Positions 41,773 to 52,825 of a DNA stretch of 64,000 bases are shown here, piece by piece. The notes below the pieces were generated by a model. It was not told the DNA's origin. It made no database searches and saw only the letters and a program-made list of their open reading frames with translations. The stretch is from Aradus depressus (taxonomy: Eukaryota > Arthropoda > Insecta > Hemiptera > Aradidae). The number at the start of each line of letters is the position of its first letter. Position 1 is the first letter of the stretch. The position numbers and the translations under genes were made by a program. The stretch lies in NCBI GenBank assembly GCA_963662175.1, contig OY759221.1:19641027-19705026 (forward strand). The letters run 5' to 3'.

Positions 41773-42540
41773 TCGCCGAAGATATTTTTTTGTGGAATGG
41801 GGTGAGGGGTGCAATTTATGATGTTTACACATAAAAAAAAAAGTTTCAATAATATAATTTTCTTTCGCATAGCTTTTTGTAGTTTGGGTCAAAGAGTAGA
41901 AGAATTTTGCAAAGGATAATTAAGAAAAAAGTTGGGAGAAAAAAAAAATCCAATTTGGCAGCTACCCAGAATTGACGGCTCTTGGGTGGTCGCCCAGCTT
42001 TCACTGCAGACAGCAAAGCTTGCCCAAAAATCGCTCTTTATTTGCAATTTGAACAGAACAACGTCTCAACTTCACAAATGCATTAGAAAATGCATGACAT
42101 AGAGAACGTATCTATACGTCTTCCCAAAAACAAAAATATTCATTCTATGATAACAGGACTTTTTTATACCAACAAATATTGTCCCTCTCAAATTCATTTC
42201 ATATTGGCGTTACTAGCTATATGAAAGTTATGTGTTGTTAGCGTTTTTCTTTGTTATTATCATCAAATTTTTTTTTTACTCATGTGTTTTTAAGAATTTA
42301 TTTATTCAGTTTTTATTAATTTCATTTAAATTCTTTTAATAGTTTTCTTATTACTAATAATCATAGATGTGTTAGACTCAAGTAGATATAAATCTAATTT
42401 ATAAGCTATCTTAATGTATAAAGTCTCTTGACGAATCCTATTACTATGTATTGGTTTAACGAAAATAAATTTATTATTATTATTATTATCATATGGAAAT
42501 TAATTTTACATATTTATGGAGCTATAATCTCACATTTAGT
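41773..42540. other. No gene; degenerate repeat pieces
   Basis: ACTTTTTTATACCAACAAAT near 42158 belongs to the GTGGCC short inverted-repeat family. GTTAGACTCAAGTAGATATAAA near 42372 matches the inner arm of the foldback at 46.5 kb, here without its partner arm. Confidence 0.5.
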
Positions 42541-42862
42541 TAGTTATTATGACTCATGCCCGGGCTTTAACTACGAGGTCATATCGCCTACTACCAGAGC
42601 GCTCTTCCGTCACTCTGGTGGTCACGAGCCCGACTCTACTGTGGGAGTCCTAAATTTTGCCTACCCTAAATTTTTATACATCTAGGGTAGGGGTCGTCAA
42701 AGAGTACCTGACATCGTACAGGCTCGGGACCATCGCTTAACATCCCATTCAAAGAACGACGTGCTTAAGATTATTTTACCTCCCAGATAAAATATACTAA
42801 GGGCCTCAGCAGGGTTTCGAACCCACGATCATTTGCTCAGAAGGCAAGCACGCATACCTACC
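42541..42862 (-). mobile_element. tRNA-derived SINE, nearly complete
   Basis: The tail TAGTTATTATGACTCATG (AATAACTA type) is on the left; the head is cut at GCACGCATACC on the right, losing the A-box. The frame at 42428 crosses it by chance. Confidence 0.8.
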
Positions 42863-42889
42863 TCACATTCAAGCGCATCATTATAATTG

Positions 42890-43207
42890 AAAATTTAATA
42901 AGGAAAATTTTTGATAGGATTGAACTTTTCGATAAGACTAACCGTTTTTGCATAAATCAAGCAAACACCTAAACAATTAAGCATCAAAACATTTTAGAAT
43001 GGTTTTCGGCATTTTACTCGCAAACCGGGCAATCTTCAAAAATACGCAGTAAACTTAGACTTCGAAGAAAAGTTGTCCTAATTAGCACATGTGATGTCTT
43101 CATTTCACATTTCAAGTTCATAGCTACAATCGTTGCCTAAGTGTCCTAACGAAGTTTCTTGAAACGTGAAAATCTGTTGAAAACTCGATTTCGGATTTTC
43201 CATAGAT
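42890..43207 (+). repeat. Interspersed repeat family X, copy 2 (left part)
   Basis: GATAAGACTAACCGTTTTTGCATAAAT through TCGATTTCGGATTTTCC, where sister copies end with TTATACTATA…TATAAG. Here that end is replaced by the 23-bp satellite. The right end (ATATGAGAAAGTAAAAAGTAATAA) resumes at 43798. Confidence 0.65.
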
Positions 43208-43797
43208 TACTATACTATATAATATATAGTACCTATACTATATAATATATAGTACCTATACTATATAATATATAGTACCTATACTATATAATATATAGTA
43301 CCTATACTATATAATATATAGTACCTATACTATATAATATATAGTACCTATACTATATAATATATAGTACCTATACTATATAATATATAGTACCTATACT
43401 ATATAATATATAGTACCTATACTATATAATATATAGTACCTATACTATATAATATATAGTACCTATACTATATAATATATAGTACCTATACTATATAATA
43501 TATAGTACCTATACTATATAATATATAGTACCTATACTATATAATATATAGTACCTATACTATATAATATATAGTACCTATACTATATAATATATAGTAC
43601 CTATAATATATAATATATAGTACCTATACTATATAATATATAGTACCTATACTATATAATATATAGTACCTATACTATATAATATATAGTACCTATACTA
43701 TATAATATATAGTACCTATACTATATAATATATAGTACCTATACTATATAATATATAGTACCTATACTATATAATATATAGTACCTATATATTATAT
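43208..43797. repeat. 23-bp palindromic satellite, about 25 copies
   Basis: The unit ACTATATAATATATAGTACCTAT repeats head to tail with almost no variation (one changed unit near 43600). The core ACTATATAATATATAGT is itself nearly palindromic, so the array could form serial hairpins. Very high uniformity implies recent expansion. Confidence 0.95.
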
Positions 43798-43917
43798 AGA
43801 TATGAGAAAGTAAAAAGTAATAATATGAAAAATCATTGTTGAGAAGTGGTATCACCTCTACAGACCTTTCTGATCATTATTTCCGTGAAGCTCTGCCCAA
43901 ATCCCCAACTGCAAATA

Positions 43918-44210
43918 GGGACCTAAGCATCCAATGCCCTTATCCCTTCCCTGGATGCTCTAGGCTTCCTTCTTACTTTGTCCTCTTAACCTGTATCTGA
44001 TGCTACCAAGCCTTTCATTTCAAGAAGGACCTAATCTCCCAGTTTGCTTGGAAGATCTAAGAATATTCGAGGGTGTTCTAATCTTCTAAAATCTTCCTCT
44101 ATATCGCGACCGAAAATGTAAAATCATGTCCAAGCATAACCCGGGTACCTACCCACGATGAGTACCTTTGGTCTTCTTCTTCACATTCTGTCATGTGAAT
44201 TGTGTACCTT
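43918..44210 (-). pseudogene. LINE C-terminal remnant, copy 2
   Basis: Shares AGGGACCTAAGCATCCAATG and the following 250 bp with 39996-40275 at perhaps 75% identity by eye. It is more decayed; the finger is barely readable. Confidence 0.55.
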
Positions 44211-45033
44211 CTGTCTCAGATATTAAAAAAAAAAAAAAAAAAAAGCGAAAGAAAACAGTTCAGCCATTTGGTATGTTACTCCGTCATTGAAGACGAAATA
44301 GTCCATTTCAAGCGTACATGGAAAAAAAAATCTCCAAACTTTGTGAGAATGTATCCTCAGTACCTATGAGTATTTGTGTAATATTTTAGATTTTTGGAAA
44401 TTAATGGTTCCGATATACAGCAATCCAAAGTTAGCCACGTGACAAGCAACAAAGTTAAAACGTTATATCTGGTAAAATCGCATTTTTAAAATTCTAAATT
44501 GCGTGAAAACTAAGAAAATATAGAAAAAACTCGATACCATTTTTTTAGAAAATTTCCCGTACAAAAAAATTATCATTTTGTCCTTTTATGACCTTTGAGA
44601 TACCTTTGTAACCATTTTAAGCACCAAAATTGGGTGCATAGGATCCTACATTTTTAGAGTGGGAATATAAAAACTCTTAAAATTATAGCTATTTATTAAG
44701 AAATCCCGTTTTTGTTATTGATTTAAACGCAAAAAAGTCATTTTCCAAACTGAATTTTAAAAAAAAATTACATAAAAATTCATGCTTTACATCATTAATA
44801 CTTTAAATAATTTAATATTTACTTGATTCAGTTATAATAAAAATAATATATATACACATTTACTTACTTAATTTTTTGAAAACAAGAAAATTAAACAACA
44901 TAAATATTAATATATTTAAAGTATTAATACTTTTTTTTTCATGTACGCTTCTAATGTATGTGCTATTACAATCAGTTATAGGTGAAAATAAATATATGCA
45001 CGTCATATATACAAAATAATATATATATATATA
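44211..45033. other. No gene seen
   Basis: AT-rich, with an A-run at about 44225. The text has the feel of a decayed DNA transposon but no ends or frames are visible. Confidence 0.4.
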
Positions 45034-45040
45034 AATAATC

Positions 45041-45094
<54 letters not shown>

Positions 45095-45100
45095 ATAAAT
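45034..45100. repeat. AT-dinucleotide microsatellite
   Basis: Alternating AT with one TATTAT interruption. Confidence 0.9.
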
Positions 45101-45634
45101 AATCAAAAGAGATGCATGCAGCTACTATTTTTTAAACAATATACTAAAAGTTGGTGCTGCGGAGAGATGGAATGCTTTAATCATGGTTAAGTAGTGAGAG
45201 GTTTTTTTTTAAAGGTCCTCCATTTTGTCGCTTTGCTTTTGTAGGATGAGAGGACTTTGAGCTGCTAAGTTGAGGGCAGCTCTACTTGACACCAAAGTAT
45301 ATCACTTAGAGACGGAGCCAAGAAAGGCTTCTCAAAGTAATTGAACTGCTTTCATAATAAAAGTTCCCTAATAACAAAAGACATACTTCAACTTAACAAA
45401 TTATATCCGTTTAGGATCTTGATGAAAAAAAGGGAATGAAAAGAGAGAAAATATGTACTAGGAGATTAACCAACATTCGGCTTGTATTTTAAAGAGAAAA
45501 ATGTTATCTAGTTGCGTAGTATATGCCATAGCCCGGGAAAGCCACACATGCAAGAAGTATAGAGACTTTTGTCAAAAACAATATAATAATTATAACTTAT
45601 ATTTTACCTAGTATATACAACGGCAACCTGTAGT
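45101..45634. other. No gene seen
   Basis: Unremarkable AT-rich sequence. Its last 8 bases (CCTGTAGT) are the left target duplication of the hAT-like element. Confidence 0.4.
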
Positions 45635-46248
45635 CAGAGATGGGCATAATAATAATCAATGATTAAGATTACGATTATGATTACGATTATAATAAAAAAA
45701 AATGGGTGATTACTTGATTACACGATTTTAATCGTAATCACGGCCATGATTATGATTGTAATCGAGTAATCATGTAATCGTAATGATGTAATCATAATCA
45801 TGTAATCGTAATGATGTAATCGTAATGATGTAATCATAATCATGAAATCATAATCACAATGTGTAGGTACATGATTACACAGCGCAAACCATCGCCTTCG
45901 ATTTCCTTTCAGTTTAAATTGTTTTATTTTTTACACTAATAAGTAATTTTTTTAAAGTTTGTTACGTAACCAAAGTGCTATTACCATTTTTTTTAAATTT
46001 GATACCCACGAAATCCCCCGATTACAGTAATTGTGATTATATGATTACTTGATTATGATTACATGATTATGATTTTATGATTACATGATTGCAATCGTAA
46101 TCACGATTTCTGATTACGATTATAATCATGTAATCATGTTTCATTTTAGCTAGATTCACAGTGCGATAGTATCAAGTATAAAATAGTTGATTAAGTTTTA
46201 TTTTCTCTGTAATCATGTAATCATTGATTACGATTATGCCCATCTCTG
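45635..46248. mobile_element. Non-autonomous hAT-like element with subterminal GTAATCAT-type repeats
   Basis: Terminal inverted repeats CAGAGATGGGCATAAT…ATTATGCCCATCTCTG fit the hAT pattern CAGNGNTGGGC. The 8-bp flanks CCTGTAGT and CCTGTAGA form a target duplication with one mismatch, the size expected for hAT. Dozens of GATTACGATTATGATTAC and ATCATGTAATCGTAAT words fill about 200 bp inside each end in inverse orientation. No transposase gene is present; it is 614 bp long. Confidence 0.88.
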
Positions 46249-46499
46249 CCTGTAGACAGTCCATCGCTAGTTGATGCAACGTAAAACCTTCAAAGGAGAT
46301 ATACATATACCTAGTATCTGCTATAGGTTACGGAAAAGTATACCTGGGTCACAGTTTGGTGGTCTTAATTATATACATATACACATATATATATATATTG
46401 TTTGTTATTTTTCATTTTATTTATATTTGATATTGTTACATGGTTTTTTTTTTCTTTTTTCTATATCTCAATTATAAAATAATTATTAATACATAAGTT

Positions 46500-47165
46500 C
46501 GTCTTATTGTCTGCAAACTATTTTCAGTGACACATTTGACATCCTGAACGATTTATTGGTAATTGTAAACAACAATACATGATAATTAGAAACGTCAAAA
46601 GAATATATCACTAAGATAGCTTATAAATTTGATTTATAACTATTTGAGTCTGACACACATAAAAAAACTAGTAAATAAATACTTGAAAATATATTAATAC
46701 AAAAAATACTACTACTAATTATATGGATAAATAATTTGATAAAAATAAGATAACTGTTTTTTTATAACTCTTCCAGAAGTGTCTTTATCACCTACTTGAT
46801 AACTGTGTCTTTATCATTTTGGGACTTAAAGAAGGGACGTAAGAACGTCCCAAAATATCGTTGTGATAAAGACACTTCTAGAAGAGTTATAAAAAAACAG
46901 TTATCTTATTTTTATCAAATTAAAAAAATGTATCTATTTATTAGTAGTAGTATTTTTTGTATTAATATATTTTCAAGTATTGATTTACTGTTTTTTTTTG
47001 TGTGTGTCAGTCTCAAATATAGTTATAAATCTAATTAATAAGCTATCTTAGTATATATATTCTTATGACGTTTCCAATTACCATGTATTGTTGTTTCCAA
47101 TTATCAATATATCGCTCAAGATGTCAGATGTGACATTGAAAATAGTTTGTAGGCAATAAGACGAT
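46500..47165. mobile_element. Foldback element with arms of about 300 bp
   Basis: The left end GTCTTATTGTCTGCAAACTA is mirrored by TAGTTTGTAGGCAATAAGAC at 47165. Matching continues through GATAGCTTATAAATT, AATACTACTACTAATTA and GATAACTGTTTTTTTATAAC to a centre near 46835 (GGGAC…GTCCC). Arms are estimated at 85-90% identical. Related single arms lie near 37917, 42370 and 50400. The two 68- and 80-codon frames inside it are not genes. Confidence 0.88.
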
Positions 47166-47431
47166 CTGATATAGGCGGGCACGAGTCACAATAACTAATT
47201 AATTAAAACCTCATATGCACAGATTAGTAGTTTGTCTTCATTTTAAAAAAGCAAAAATTTACAAGACAGATAAGATATCTCAGTATGCTGATGATATTCC
47301 TTTTAACCATCAGTTAGGCAAACCATATTTATATAGCCTTCGAGATATAGTTGAGCAACCATGTATAACAAAATTCTGGTAAATGTTCGTGGTGCTTTCA
47401 TAGTGATACGATATTTGTATCCCCACGTGTT
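47166..47431. other. No gene; SINE tail scrap
   Basis: GGCGGGCACGAGTCACAATAACTAA near 47175 is a SINE 3' scrap in plus orientation. Nothing else is recognised. Confidence 0.45.
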
Positions 47432-47685
47432 ACTTAGTTATTACGACTCATGCCCGGGCTCTATTTACAAGGTCATAGCGCCTAATACTAGAGCGATCTT
47501 TCGTCTTTTCGGCTAGTGGACATGAGCCCGACACTACAGTGGCTGTCCTAAATGTTGCCTACCCAGGATTATTCACCTTGGATAGGAATCTTTAACGAGT
47601 ACCTGACATCGCACAGTGTCGGGACATAACATCTCATCCGAAGGACGGCGTGCCCAAGGTTTTTTCACCTTCCAGTCCCCCAGGT
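47432..47685 (-). mobile_element. SINE, head missing
   Basis: Tail ACTTAGTTATTACGACTCATG to body CATCTCATCCGAAGGACGGC. The tRNA-like head has been lost. Confidence 0.75.
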
Positions 47686-47735
47686 GTACTACCAATCATT
47701 TAAAAAAATAATGATTTTGCCACTAAAGTATTACA

Positions 47736-48227
47736 TCCAACATCAAACGAATTCAGGCGTTTCAGTCAAAAACCCTCAACTGATAACACAGTGTCCCCCA
47801 TACATAAACAACCGAACACTTCATTACCCAACACAATACAAACTACTTACATGCGGTTTTTTAGAAAACTTTACACACAAACAAACCCAGAAATACGTAC
47901 TTTATCTTCACAACACTTACCTACCACAAAACACCCCACGAAGGTTGAAGAGAAGATGGAACCGCGACTTACTACCACCTTGAATCATATTCGTTCTTAA
48001 TTTTTTTTTTTTTTTTTTTTTACATAATGTTTCTTTACTTTTATCATCTCTCTTACCCATCCATCAAAATTGTCTTTCAATTCCTTTTTATTTTTTTATT
48101 TTATTTTATTTCTTTTTTATTTATTTTTTTCTGTTCTTGTCCTAATAATTAAGAGTTAACGTATCATAGATGCTGATTGTTGTATCCTAGCAACAGTTGT
48201 ATCTTTATAAATAAAAGACAAAAAAAA
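47736..48227 (+). pseudogene. 5'-truncated LINE with target duplication
   Basis: Flanked by AAAGTATTACA at 47725-47735 and 48228-48238 (11 bp). It encodes the reverse transcriptase tail in shifted frames: LITQCPPYINNRT, then the terminal signature TPRRLKRRWNRDLLPP, stop near 47983. The 3' UTR runs to an A-rich end after ATAAATAAAAGAC. Several frameshifts make it inactive. Confidence 0.82.
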
Positions 48228-48241
48228 AAAGTATTACAATT

Positions 48242-48248
<7 letters not shown>

Positions 48249-48284
<36 letters not shown>

Positions 48285-48883
48285 TCTTGCAACAACCAGC
48301 ATCTATGTTGGTAGGTATGGATATGTTGGCGTGAATGGCATGTGAGAGGAAGGCCACCCAGTGGTAGGTCCTCGGGACGAAAATTTATATTAATTATTAG
48401 GACAAGGGAAAAAATAAAATAAAATAAATAATAATTAAAAAAAAAAAAATAAAAAAAAAAAAAGGAATTGAAAGACAACTCTGATGGAATGGGTAAGAGA
48501 GATGATAAAAGTAAAGGAAAATAATGTAAAAAATAAAAATAAAATATTAAGAACGAATAGGAATTAAGGTGGCAGTAAGTCGCGGTTCCACCTCCACTTC
48601 AACCTTCGTGGGGGGTTTTGTGAAGATAAAGTACGTATTTCTGGGTTTGTATGTGTGTAAAGTTTTCTAAAAAAACGTATGTAAGTAGTTTGTATTGTGT
48701 CGGGTACTGTGTGTATCATAAGATCGTTTAGAAGTGTTCTGTTGTTTATGTATGGGGGGCACTGTATTATCAGTCTGTGGGTTTTGACTGAAACGCCTGA
48801 ATTCTTTTGATGTTTTTGCTGAACCGTATATCTGTGATCCGTATGTCCATAATGGTCTAAGTAAGTAAGTATAACAGTTCCGT
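48249..48883 (-). pseudogene. 5'-truncated LINE, tail to tail with its neighbour
   Basis: Minus strand, with a T-run (its poly(A)) at about 48249-48283. Flanked by TTTATCAAT at 48240-48248 and 48884-48892 (9 bp). It encodes RNCYTYLLRPLWTYGSQIYG and, after frameshifts, the terminal RRLK-type signature near 48600. It is the same family as 47736-48227, inserted a few bases from that copy's tail in the opposite direction. Confidence 0.82.
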
Positions 48884-48892
48884 TTTATCAAT

Positions 48893-49779
48893 ATTAATTT
48901 TTATTATTGGTAATTACAACAGAGCATTTTTATATTCAAAAACATTATTGGATACATGCTTTCATTTTTTTATTTTTTATTGTTTTTTTGCAAAGTTCTG
49001 AATTACATTTTTTTTGTTATTATTGGTAGTTTGTATGAAAAATTATAAGAATAAAGAAAAAAATAAGATATATGTGACGTGGCCATATCAGTACTCTCCT
49101 CCCCCTTCTCAAAATAATTTCATACTTGCATTCCCTGCAATGGCCACAACAAATATATTTATTTTTATATATATGTACTCTCATGGCTTATAAATGAGTT
49201 TATGGGGAGTACACAAAGACTAATTAGCATATAAATCACACTTTATTTACGCTAGTACAAAACAAACAATGTTCTATCGAGACCAACTCAAACTGACTCA
49301 CTGACTCCCACACAGTGTTGCCACTACAGTCACTTATAATTCTTTACAGAACATTTATACTACAATATACTGCTACATATATCTCCAATTGTTGGGTATT
49401 GTGTGTCCATCCACTGCGTCACTTCTACGAACTGCTGTAAGCCGAGGTTTAACTTAACCCAGTTTATTATTGTAATGACTTGAGACAGGATTACATGCTA
49501 ATATACGTATATCTCCATATGAATTTGCATATTTTCATGTTATAATTGTACCGTTTTACATATTTTATTATTTCCATTTAACACTAAATTTTCTAATACA
49601 GAAAATCAGCAACTATTCAAATTAATCTTGGCTTTATCAATTAATCTTATGTAAGTTAAAAGTAAATTCGTCAAACACTTTTAAAGCCATACTTTTACCA
49701 GAGATAGTAAACTGTTACTTTCAACATTTTCTCTTTCAACAAATTCACTGTCAACACTTTTTACTTTATTTTGCCTGAG
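48893..49779. other. No gene; fragment of the GTGGCC repeat family
   Basis: GACGTGGCCATATCAGTACTCTCC near 49077 to GCAATGGCCACAAC near 49138 is a collapsed GTGGCC-family piece. The rest is AT-rich. Confidence 0.45.
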
Positions 49780-50350
49780 TATAAGGAAGTTTTGTAGTCG
49801 TGCAAAAATCCGAAAATTTCAAGGTCCTCTGAATACTTTTTGACCATTTTCGCGACGATGTCTGTCTGTTCGTGTGTGTGTATGTGTGTGTGTGTGTTGT
49901 AAAAATTCATTATTGGCAAGTTGTGAGTGCTCTACCACAAAAACGATTGCATCTGAAAACTTGAAATTTGAAGTGAAGAAGTCATATGTGCTAACTTAGA
50001 TCTGATTACATTTTGGTCCAGATGGGTCGAAAATTGAGACCACTCATATTCCTGGGCCTAAGTGCAATTTACAAGATACCATTTATGTTTATGACCTAAT
50101 CACAACTCTTTTCAAGTAAATGTGTAGAGAAATCTAGAATACATATTTTTTATGAAATAATATTTTTAGTATGTTGTCTGGTTTTTGTGATAATGTCGAA
50201 AACCGTCCTGAAATGTTTGAAACTGATATTTTTAGACGTTTCCCTGATTACGAAGTATAAGAGAAGTTATGTAATCGGTCAAAAATTCGATGAGGATTTT
50301 TCAACGGAATTTCATGTTATTTCAACCTCCGACCTCTAAAGTTCCAATTA
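49780..50350 (-). repeat. Interspersed repeat family X, reverse copy
   Basis: GAGTATAAGGAAG…CGTGCAAAAATCCGAAAA…TGACCATTTTCGCGACGATG, a GT microsatellite at about 49873-49898, then GTCGAAAATTGAGACCACTC and GTCGAAAACCGTCCTGAAAT. It matches the reverse complement of the copies at 29.5 and 58.3 kb and the copy at 62.6 kb. Confidence 0.65.
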
Positions 50351-50399
50351 CAAACATACATCAACCGCGAAAATCAAAGAAATGAAGATATAATAATAT

Positions 50400-50660
50400 T
50401 TATTACCGTAAAACCATAACATGGTAATAAGATACGTCATAAGAATGTATACATTAAGGTAACTTATTAATTAGATACCTATATAGCTATTAACTGAGTC
50501 GGACACGAAAGGGATTAGTTTAAAACCATAATAGTGAAAAATAAATTTTTAAATCAATACTATTGAAAAATACATTATTAAAGCAATACGAGTGAAAAAT
50601 AAATAAATAAATATTTGAAAATACATTAGTACAAAAATAATAATAGTAATAAACACTAAT
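50400..50660. repeat. Single arm related to the 46.5-kb foldback
   Basis: GATACGTCATAAGAATGTATACATTAAG and AATATTTGAAAATACATTAGTAC resemble the arm of the 46.5-kb element. No partner arm is seen. A short related piece is at 37917. Confidence 0.5.
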
Positions 50661-51135
50661 TGAATTCAAATTATGTTACTAGAAATTTATCGGATTGGAA
50701 AACAAATTTAATTTAAAAACGATAATTATATCATTTGCAGTAGAATTGATTTTAGAACTAGGAAAGAGAAGAAGTCTTTTCTGCCCAATTTTGAAGTACT
50801 CAAAGACGTTAAAACAAACAAATAACATTTGTTAATTAATTTATTTCTTTTGGATAAATCTTAGTGAGTAATCACACATTCATTTCTGGCATTTTTTTTC
50901 AAAAATAAAATATTCACTATTTATCTTGGGAATAATTTTCCTATCTCATTCATTTGAATCATTCATTATGCAAACAATTGTTGTTTGTACAACTAATGAT
51001 TCAAGACGAAGAATTGTTCAAACAATAATGAATATATACAAATAAAAAATGAATATGTCTTAAGTGGATGATGCACTGAGACGTGAAAACGTGCGGCGCA
51101 GTTGACTGCAAGGGAAAAACATGGGGCTCAATTCG
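50661..51135. other. No gene; small inverted repeat
   Basis: ATGAATCATTCATTATGCAAACAATTG near 50950 and TTCAAACAATAATGAATAT near 51015 are loosely inverted. There is no coding signal. Confidence 0.4.
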
Positions 51136-52281
51136 ATCACCGGCAATGTATCTCCCCAGAACGAATTGATCAATTCACTTTCGTTCCCCCTTCAATAGTC
51201 GACTTACAAAGGGCCTCTTAAATCTTCATACTGAATGTTGTGTCGATGAATTCATTAGATCGGCAGTTATTAGGGTTTTTGAGTTGAGCCTCTTTACTTT
51301 CAGCCTATATCGCTGAAATTTGATAGATTATTTCCCCATTGGGTTTTGATTTTAAATATGAAATTTTATGTCGATACGTTAATTACATCGGCAGTTATTG
51401 CGGTTTTTGAGTTGAGATCCCCACAAATCCTCCCCATTCATACTGCCGATACAGCTGATAATTAATATGTTCTGTTCTTATAGAATTTTCAATTCTCATA
51501 TGAAATTTTGTGTCTATATATTCATTGCAACGGCAGTTATTAGAGTTTTTGAGTTAAGCCTCCCCCCTAATTCCCCCTTCCGCTATGGCGGATTTGGCTG
51601 AAAATCCTTAGGTGTCGTCATTAGAGAGTTTTTGATTCACATATAAAATTTCGTTTTGATACATTCATTCTTTTGGGAGTTACAGTGTTCAAAGACACAG
51701 AAAGAGAGACATTTTACTTCCGCAGCTATACGAAGGATAGGGGACGTTATGTATCGGTAAAAAATTTGATCTGTCTGTCAACACGATAACAACAAATATT
51801 GTTTTTCCGCCAAATCGATGAGGAGGGACGGATTAGAGGATAGGCTTAACTCCGAAACTCTAATAACTGCAATAAATATATAGACCCAAAATTTCATATG
51901 AGAATTGAAAATTCTATAAGGACAAAACTTATTAATTATCAGTGGAATCGGCAGAAGGAAGGGGGTATCTGAGGGGAGCTCAACTCATAAACACTAATAA
52001 CAAAAGTATCGACGTGAAATTTCATATTTAAAGTCGAAACCCTATGAGGACATAACCTACTAAATTTCACCAATATCGGCTAAAGGGAAGGGGGGTTCAG
52101 GCAAAGGGGCTCAATTCAATAACAATAACTGCCGATGTAATGAATTTATCGACATAAAATTTAGTATGAGGATTTAAGAGCCCCATTGTAAACCATATGT
52201 TGAATATTAGCGCAAACAGTCGACTTGTTTTGGAGAGGGATAATCGATTAATTCGTTCTGAGGAAGTACATTGCCGGTCAT
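51136..52281. mobile_element. Foldback element built of tandem units, copy 2 (most symmetric)
   Basis: The termini ACCGGCAATGTATCTCCCCA (51139) and AAGTACATTGCCGGT (52279) are inverted. Forward units (TCGGCAGTTATTAGGGTTTT and variants) lie near 51260, 51390 and 51528. Mirror units (AATAACTGCCGATGTAATGA and variants) lie near 51866, 51990 and 52125. A central non-repeated block (51650-51850) matches 13.5-13.7 kb and 55.1-55.3 kb. Unit spacing is about 125-145 bp. This is the Drosophila FB-type architecture; there is no coding sequence. Confidence 0.82.
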
Positions 52282-52374
52282 TCACTTACGACTTTTATTT
52301 TTCATCTTTGTAATCTAGGGTAGGAAAACATGAAATTTGTTGAATACTCCGCATCATGACTAGTAGGAGAGAAA

Positions 52375-52520
52375 GGATGGTTTTGGCGCAGGGCTAAAGG
52401 TCAAGATGGCGGCCAGCCGGCTTTGTACCCAGCACAAATCACCGGCCAGCCGGCTTTGTACCCAGCACAAATCACCGGCTGGCCGCCATCTTGCCCTTTA
52501 GCCCTGCGCCAAAACCATCC
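52375..52520. repeat. GC-rich perfect palindrome enclosing a 33-bp direct repeat
   Basis: The arms GGATGGTTTTGGCGCAGGGC…CCAGCCGG and CCGGCTGG…GCCCTGCGCCAAAACCATCC (46 bp each) match almost perfectly. A weaker extension (AGGAGAGAAA / TTTCTCCCC) continues outside. The loop holds CCGGCTTTGTACCCAGCACA twice. High G+C stands out from the AT-rich surroundings. Confidence 0.9.
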
Positions 52521-52540
52521 TTTCTCCCCAACTATGACTG

Positions 52541-52810
52541 ATTATATACCTTCCCCTTTACTTTGTAAAAATTATTTTGCTTTAAGTGTATGATTCAATG
52601 ATACGTGAAGGAGACGAGCGGCTCTTTGAGGATTTATAACTCAAATAGACTGAACTAATATAGCCATTTATAGTGTCAGTCGTTCGTGACTGAAGAGGAC
52701 AAGGTTAACGTCAAATAAAATATCGATATGAGAACCAAACATCACTTCTATGTTCCAAAGTAATTGGTATCATAAATTAATTTTGTCTTGATCATAATTA
52801 TTGATTTGCT
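52541..52810. other. No gene seen
   Basis: AT-rich DNA up to the left target duplication of the R1-like LINE. Confidence 0.4.
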
Positions 52811-52825
52811 AAATCGTTATTGTGT

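Noticed and set aside
44230..45030. Decayed DNA transposon
   Set aside because: Only a general impression; no terminal repeats, duplication or frame could be shown.
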